From Telmatactis stephensoni (Eukaryota; Cnidaria; Anthozoa; Actiniaria; Isophelliidae), in the NCBI GenBank assembly GCA_029948255.1, contig JALIZF010001433.1, positions 62,001-126,000 on the forward strand: a stretch of 64,000 bases of DNA, in the 5' to 3' direction. Shown in pieces: positions 57,638-64,000 of the stretch (position 1 is its first letter; the number at the start of each line of letters is the position of its first letter). The translations under genes and the position numbers were made by a program. Below the pieces are notes generated by a model. The model saw only the letters and a list, made by a program, of their open reading frames with translations, was not told the DNA's origin and made no database searches.

Positions 57638-60600
57638 ATGCTTCGTTTAGAAATCATTCTACAGTACGCTAGTTTTCAACTCATCTTTGTCATATTGGTG
57701 TCAGGCAAGACTTTCCTTCAAACACACGTTTTCCAAGATCGATTTTTAGGAAGCTCAACGACTGCTTCCAAACATAGCTGCTCAGCACACAACGTTGACT
57801 GGATGGAATGTGTGTTGCGATGCAGTCAAGACGTGAACTGTGTTTCGTATAACTTCAATCTCACAGGAGAAACGTGCCAATTGAACGCTTTTGGTCTAGT
57901 CAATGATTGTGGAGAAAACCGGTTGTTGTATGGTAAAGGGTTTGTGTTCCAGCAACTTCGTGAAGATAAGGTAATGCTTAAGGATAAATCAATTAAACTA
58001 CTTCTACGTAGGGACGAAATCGAAAAAAAACCAACTTACTATATTAACAAAATTTCGCGTAAAAATGATTCAGTTAAAATAAGGTAAATGACAGACTGAA
58101 TCGTTGAACGTCAAATCTGTTAAAACAGTGATACTGAAAGGGGATTCAGGTTCGCAAAAATGAAGCGGAGAAATTAATACCAAGTCTGAACAAAATGAAA
58201 TGAAAAACGTGCTAAGTTCCTCGTATAAAAATCCGATTTGAATCAGAATTTAAATAGTTACGATGAATTCAAATGAATGCAAATATGGACCAAAAACAGC
58301 TGGCTTACAGTGGGTGACTTTTAAAAGTTCTCTTAAATTCAAGAAAATTTATGTCGAAATGAAAAAAGTAAAGGAAACACCGGCATTTTGGGGGTAAGAA
58401 AGGCTATGAGAGTGCGCCCTTGATGCGCGGTTAAATTTGACTTGGAGCGTGTCTTGTGGCAACAATGTTTTCCTGCTATTTTGTTCTTTTTTCACCGCTT
58501 TAAAATTTGGCTCATTCAATTAGTAATGACAAATTCTAAGAAAATGATTTATGTCTTTGCTAAATTACTTCGCGTTTTGTGAAGTAAATTTCTTACTCCC
58601 CAAGGATTATTCAAAAGTTAAACAATTCAAAGAGTTTAGAATACTAACTTGTAAACACATTGATTTTCTAATGCAACAAGACTGTTTAATTTTGACAAAA
58701 CACTTTATTCAACTACAGAATTTTGAAATGACTGACATCTAAAGTTTGAGTATTTGAGAGCCGTTTGAAACCACAATGATCTTAAATCGCTTGTGACAGT
58801 TTTGGTTTCAGATGTCAGTAGCGATTTCGTGCCGTTATTGCGAATTGCTTGTGGCACTGGAAAGCTCACAGGTGTTTTATATGAATACAGTGAATTGCGA
58901 TTCATCTCCCGACTTGTTTATTATATATTTACTAGTTAACTCATTTTTGTTTTTGTTTTTTGCTTTTGTTTTTTTTGTCTTTGTCTTTGTTTTTTGCTAA
59001 TTAACGAGAAACAAATAAGTGGAATGGGTTAGGAAAGAGAATACAGAATGCATTGAATGCAAAAAGGAATAAAAGGAACTAAAACAAATTAGAAGACATT
59101 AGGATAAGAAAGTGAAAATGGGAATAAAAAAAGGAAAGGATGAAAAATGTAGGGAATTAATGAAGGGCAAAGAAAAAAGGATTTTTTTAAGAACAAAAAT
59201 AGAAACGAAATTCAGTTGTTTAAGCTTAGAAACTGAGCTATTCATAAAGAAGGTGATTTTGTGTTTTTCGTATTTGCGTTTGTTAACGTCCATTACATAT
59301 GCAAACATACATCTATTCCAATATCAAACCAATGTACCTCATCTTGCCTCATATAACATAGACTTGGACTTATAGACTTGGATCAATAAACAGAGCATGG
59401 AAATTTAATCAACACTGCCAAATACAGGGGGAGCAAGTATGACAAGTGAAATTTCTAGCAAAATCATTCCATAAGGATAAAGGTAGCAAGTAACACCGAG
59501 AAAAGACAATTACACACAGCACGTGTTAACGAGTTTTCAATATCACCAGGAAAGACTTTCCGCCGTGATTAGGCAAACGTTTGTATTCCCAACTGTCGAC
59601 TTATATTATATTCTGTATTCTGTTTGTGTAAAGGCTGGATTTTGATTAATGTTTATATATCATTAACTATTCTTTTAATGCTTGCCTCTTTTATGGACTA
59701 CACAGTCAATCACATAGTTGCATATTAGTCGTATATTGGGAAGGAGTATAAAAATGTCCTGTATATAGCATACATTTGAATAAGATATATACTATTTCAC
59801 TAAGGCGGCCTACATGGGTACAACTAATCTATTAGTGTATCTTATATATAGTTCCTATCCATATTTCTGTTTACAATATAATGGAAAAACAGTCAAGTAG
59901 AACGAAGCTTCGTACATAGCATATTATATTTGCATATCGTTAATTCCAGTTATAATTCCATTGTAGGATGATAAAGAGCATAAATATTTCCCACTAGCTA
60001 GCTAAGGTTATGCACACTGTTTAATAGAATACATTTCATATATTTGAATATTTTTAGAATTTAGCTTAAAATTCAAATTGGTGATATTGTGATTTGTATG
60101 TACTGTACGTAGTACTTTGTTCACCTGAAAACAATGGCAGAGATCACGGATAACAGTGTCTCGTAATGTTCAAATCCTTTTGTTGCTTTCAGTTACAAAC
60201 TCGCTTTTTGAATCACCAACGACTAGCACGACAAAAATGCTTTTCCTTCGGGCTTCACGAGCTGGTATTAAGAAAAATCAGACTTTTTATAAGATGAAAA
60301 GAAAATCATTATATTGTTCTTTTAGATGCGGAATGCATGGTATTAAATCATGCGAATGTTTTAGGGGAGCACTTTCCAAAATTATTCTTAAAATATGATA
60401 CAAAAACTACGAGACAAATAAAGTTAAATTAATAAAGAGAATTAGATGTTTACAAGTATCAAAGTAACATCCCCCATAAGATCTATAATTTAATATGACA
60501 TACGTCATTATACATTAAATTTTCCTCAAACTACGTTGGTCTCTTGTCTGTAAGAGTATAAGTGTTATACTTGACTATAAGTACCATACTGCTCTATAAA

Positions 60601-63600
60601 CCCCATACTGCTCTATAAACTCTATATTGGACTTCAAGGCTGATATTTATAATGATATTGATGTTATTACATTGAGGTAGATTTTAACAACACCGTGATA
60701 GTGAGGTAAAAATTTAGAAAGAAGTCGAAAAACAAAACAAAAGAAATAAACAAATCTGAAATGAAATCTACGTGCAAACCGCTTTTGAAAGACGTTAAGC
60801 CTGTACGGTTTACCGTTCATTTTTACTTCATTCATGAGAATATGAGCAGGAGCGAAATATACCCGATCTTCCTGAACCATCTGTCATAAATCACGTTAAT
60901 TTAGAGAAAATCTTTAAACAAGATGAATCATGCACTTGTCTGTTATTACTAAAGCATCACTGTCATAACCATGAGGGCCGTGTGGGCGAGAATTTCTGGT
61001 GTTATTTGGTAAAGTCGACGTGCCATGAATCACTTAACTTCACTAAGTACAACTTTGCTCACAGTTTAGATGCATTTTGAATCGTAGTGATTGCCATTGC
61101 GCGCTTGGCCGAGAACCGTGTGTGGTTACAGTTTAGTACACACGTAGATTACATCGTTGAATCTTACGCGCGCTCTGATTGTTTGAAATGTTTCGATAAA
61201 CAAAAAAATAGATTCCATGTTTCCATGCGTCTGTACTGTAATAGACCCATAGATGACGTCACGCGACGTACTGTTTTGTTCTCACTTCATTTTGACTTCA
61301 TCTGCATGTGCATCTATTAGAGTACAGACGCAAGGAATAATGGAGTATATACAACAGAATCATTTGACGTCATTGTTTTTCTTCTTTATTGGGATTTCTA
61401 AGAATGATTTACTTTACTTTATTTTACAAAATCAGCCAAAGAAGTAGTATAACCCTGTTGATTTATTTACAGAATGAACTACGGTGTTTGTCAGCTGAAA
61501 CATGTGCACCTGACCAAGCTCAAGGTAATTACAAACACTATCCCTTCAACTAATCAGTAAATATTAAGTATCTATTGACAATGACGTCATAAGGGTATTT
61601 ATCGATAAGTGTATGATGAGCACTTTTTGTTGACGTGCAGTCAGTTTGGTTAAAATACCTCCTTGATGTAATTAAAGGCTTCTGAGTGAAGCATTGTGTC
61701 AATTTATATTTTTAAGTGACAGGAAATTTCTCTTACTCCTGGCTTTGAAATAACGATGATGACTATGTTACACAGTTGCACGAAATTAATTGAAGGTCGT
61801 TCAGAAAACTTATTTCTGCAACAATGCGCTAAAAGTAATAGTGCACTCCATCTTACTCTACGCTTCCTATAAGAGCAATTCAGTTTTTGTACGGGTGCGA
61901 AACGGAGCCACGCCGTACCGTAACCGTACCGTACCCTGCCGCGGCCGTGTCGTTTTCACAGTCATACGAAATCTACTCTTACGCAAAACGTTTGCGTCAA
62001 AAGTTGTAGGCTAATGTAATATGACATTAATTATCGAGCCTCTTGTACGAACATCAAAGAAGCACGCAAAAGTGCCTTAATTAACGAGGTCTTTGTGGTC
62101 TTTGTTGTCAGTTCGAAAAGTATAAATTTCAGTTGTTTGTAGCAAGAGACCGGTTCGTAATATTGAAATAACGTCTGTGCAATCAGTGACTACAAATACG
62201 TACCTATACAATTAAATCTACTTCAAAACGTACAGAACTCAGCCCTTTAGAGCACGCCGACTTAGGAGGAGCTCAAGTTTTTTCATGGAATAAATACGAA
62301 AAAAACATGTTCTGTTAATTACTCTCTGTTAGAATAAACATGAACATGAGAAAAGTGTGCTGTATTGAATGAGCGACCTAACTTTGCGTTGCAAGTAAAA
62401 GACCAACGGACCATTGTAGAAGTGCAGTGGTCTTTGGTGTTTCTGTATTTGATCCAACTACAGATCTAACGATCTAACTACAAGTCCAACTAATAAGAGC
62501 ATCTAATTGGCACCCTTGTTGAGCATACGTATTTCGCTGTGAGAAAATTCCCAACACTCAAGTATTTGTCCGCGGTCGCACACCTGAGTATTTACAGGGT
62601 GTGGCATTAGATGTCCTTGCTAGATGAGTTTGACACGATACATCTATAATTCTTTATTAGTACTATGGATGACGTCTTCGAAAATAAGCACCTACCAACA
62701 CTTGTTTTCATAAAATTGTCTAAATTTTCCTCTTTCTCTGAAGTACATATTGGCCTCCGATATTTAAACTACAATGTTTGGTGCTTCTTTTGTTCCAATT
62801 AGCTAGCTTAAGCTAAATAACGTACTTGACACTCAAATAATGTTCATCTATACCTCCTACCTACCTACCTACCTACCTATCTTTTCCGTAATTCTCTTTG
62901 TCCATTCAGTTGGTCAGGATTCGTGCAAACGTCAAGCAAGCACTTCATGTAATGATATCTTAGCGAACGGCTTATCACATGGTAATGGTGAATATACCAT
63001 TAAACCTGATGGCTCAACTGAACTTCGTGTGTACTGTGACATGTTAACTGCTGGGGGTAAGTTTATTATGTGTGTGTATATATTGTAATTACTGAATGTT
63101 TTAGTTGATTAGGATGAAGGAGCACACAGAGATATTTAGACGGGTTTTCCTGGCAATAAAAGCTTCGTCCTAGTATAATTTTTGTACCAAAAAGGATGGA
63201 CTTTTTGTCTTGAATGGTGATGATGCATGATAAGGTGACGCTTTGTATAGCTTGGGTTAGTTAAAAATGAAAATAAACAATGTTTGTGATGGTGGTGGTG
63301 GTGGTGATGATGATGATGATGATGATGATTTACTTGATCAAAGAAAGTGCGAACATTGAATGCCCACTGAACATCACAATGTTGTTTTTCACTAAAGGTG
63401 GATGGACATTAATAAAGAATTCTACCATTTTAACGAAACCCGTCACGGTTTCTATGAAGCTCACTTCAGATATTACAAGCATCACTAAATACGATGATCT
63501 GTCAGTGATCATTAGCCCTGCGGGACTCAAGAAAGTCAAGGAATTGCTGAGTTTTAAACAGATGAGATGGTTTTGTCATAAACAGTCTGTAGGAAGAACT

Positions 63601-63647
63601 GTACATTTTATGACCAATGACAATGCGGCGGGACATCACGTTATCAG
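57638..63647 (+). CDS. Secreted PAN/apple plus fibrinogen-like protein, N-terminal part
   Basis: Four exons join in phase: 57638-57970 (residues 1-111), 61473-61524, 62910-63056 and 63398-63647, the last ending in phase 2 at a GTAAAT donor, so the gene continues past the right edge. Residues 1-23 are a signal peptide (FQLIFVILVSG core). Exon 1 then holds a PAN/apple-like cysteine domain (HSCSAHNVDWMECVLRC, then CVSYNFN and CQLN). Exon 3 (SCNDILANGLSHGNGEY, then LRVYCDM) and the GGWTLIKN opening of exon 4 form the start of a fibrinogen-related fold, but the sequence after it (MRWFCHKQSVGRTVHF) departs from classical fibrinogen C. The protein is presumably extracellular and may bind carbohydrate or matrix. 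Similar PAN plus YCDM/GGWTL proteins are common in corals, some of them reported from skeletal matrix; the precise family is not certain. Confidence 0.82.
57971..61472. other. Intron 1 of the PAN gene; no further exon seen
   Basis: Several short open frames are A- or T-rich and lack splice-consistent joins. The right end holds the dispersed repeat at 61090-61346. Confidence 0.5.
61090..61346. mobile_element. Dispersed CCAAT/CRE-type repeat, PAN gene intron 1
   Basis: GCCATTGCGCGCTTGGCCGAG, GCGCGCTCTGATTGTTTGAAA, ATAGATGACGTCACGCGACG and CATCTATTAGAGTACAGACGC follow one another in the family order. It ends about 125 bases before exon 2. Confidence 0.78.
62856..62881. repeat. (CTAC)n microsatellite just before PAN exon 3
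   Basis: About six CTAC copies. It lies about 30 bases before the acceptor, in the polypyrimidine/branch region. Confidence 0.9.
63287..63331. repeat. (GGT)n(GAT)n microsatellite, PAN gene intron 3
   Basis: GGTGGTGGTGGTGATGATGA and further GAT triplets. Confidence 0.95.
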
Positions 63648-63883
63648 GTAAATATATAGTTTGTAGTACAATAATGTTGACATAGTTATTTTTAAAACTT
63701 TTTGACCATGCGCCACATGCGCGCGCTGAATATAGTTTTGAATATTATGATCACCATAAGGGGGAGCCGTAGTCGTCTGAAATGGCTAAAGGAAATGGAG
63801 TTCTATAAATGAAATGAGGAACAACATGCAACATTTGGAGAGTTTTTCTTTGGTTATTCTTCCTTTGTTTTATTATATAATAA

Positions 63884-64000
63884 CTGGTATATTGCGCGCG
63901 CTATGATTGGTTGAGAACTGTGTGTGATTACAGCAAAATCTGCATAGATTACGTCATTGAATCAGAGATTCCATTTTCCGTGGGTCTACAAAGAAGACGT
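63884..64000. mobile_element. Dispersed CCAAT/CRE-type repeat, cut by right edge
   Basis: TATTGCGCGCGCTATGATTGG, TAGATTACGTCATTGAATCA and GATTCCATTTTCCGTGGGTC match the family at 8585, 25398, 33783, 35985 and 61090. Confidence 0.75.

Noticed and set aside
60156..60398. Possible extra exon of the PAN gene
   Set aside because: An acceptor-like TTGCTTTCAG precedes it, but no donor gives a frame joining exon 1 to exon 2, which already join in phase.
1..64000. CRISPR array, operon or prophage
   Set aside because: Spliced genes and LINEs show a eukaryotic chromosome; the direct repeats are contiguous minisatellites without spacers.

Overview
The window is animal nuclear DNA, AT-rich and dense in introns and mobile elements. 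Short exons with GT-AG introns, the gene content (Disabled, MED26, TRPA1, a CD36-family receptor and a secreted PAN plus fibrinogen-like protein) and many short inverted-repeat elements point to an anthozoan cnidarian, most likely a stony coral or a close relative. The species is an inference. No bacterial feature is present.

Layout. 1-3180: two tandem arrays built on AGGATCCT-type words around an anonymous AT-rich core. 3429-9020 (+): the C-terminal 1115 codons of a Disabled (Dab) endocytic adaptor; its PTB domain starts left of the window. 9021-18056: no gene found, but a 1.8 kb and a 0.7 kb foldback element, several MITEs and LINE remnants. 18057-23748 (-): complete MED26 in three coding exons. 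25196-52154 (-): complete TRPA1-like channel; I assembled 28 exons with every splice phase consistent, giving 1082 residues with 16 ankyrin repeats, six membrane segments and a C-terminal coiled coil. Its 8.4 kb intron 8 holds a 5'-truncated LINE with an open reverse-transcriptase frame and an intronless CD36/LIMP-2-like gene (40919-42436, +), antisense to the host gene. 52155-57637: no gene found. 57638-63647 (+): the first four coding exons of a secreted PAN/fibrinogen-like protein that runs off the right edge.

Function. The genes are not an operon. Dab links cargo receptors to clathrin and AP-2, MED26 is a nuclear Mediator subunit, TRPA1 is a plasma-membrane cation channel, the CD36-family protein probably sits in lysosomal membrane, and the last protein is secreted or surface-bound. 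The one strong positional relationship is the CD36-like gene nested in the TRPA1 intron.

Most notable: (1) the nested intronless receptor gene; (2) a splice donor of TRPA1 present in three tandem 23-bp copies, where the two extra donors would bring in an in-frame stop; (3) a seven-unit 72-bp coding minisatellite in Dab that multiplies an AP-2-binding FxDxF motif; (4) a family of TAGCCTG-ended elements with homopurine interiors and mostly 8-9 bp target duplications; (5) a foldback element whose spacer looks like a captured exon; (6) a dispersed CCAAT/CRE-bearing repeat in at least six places.
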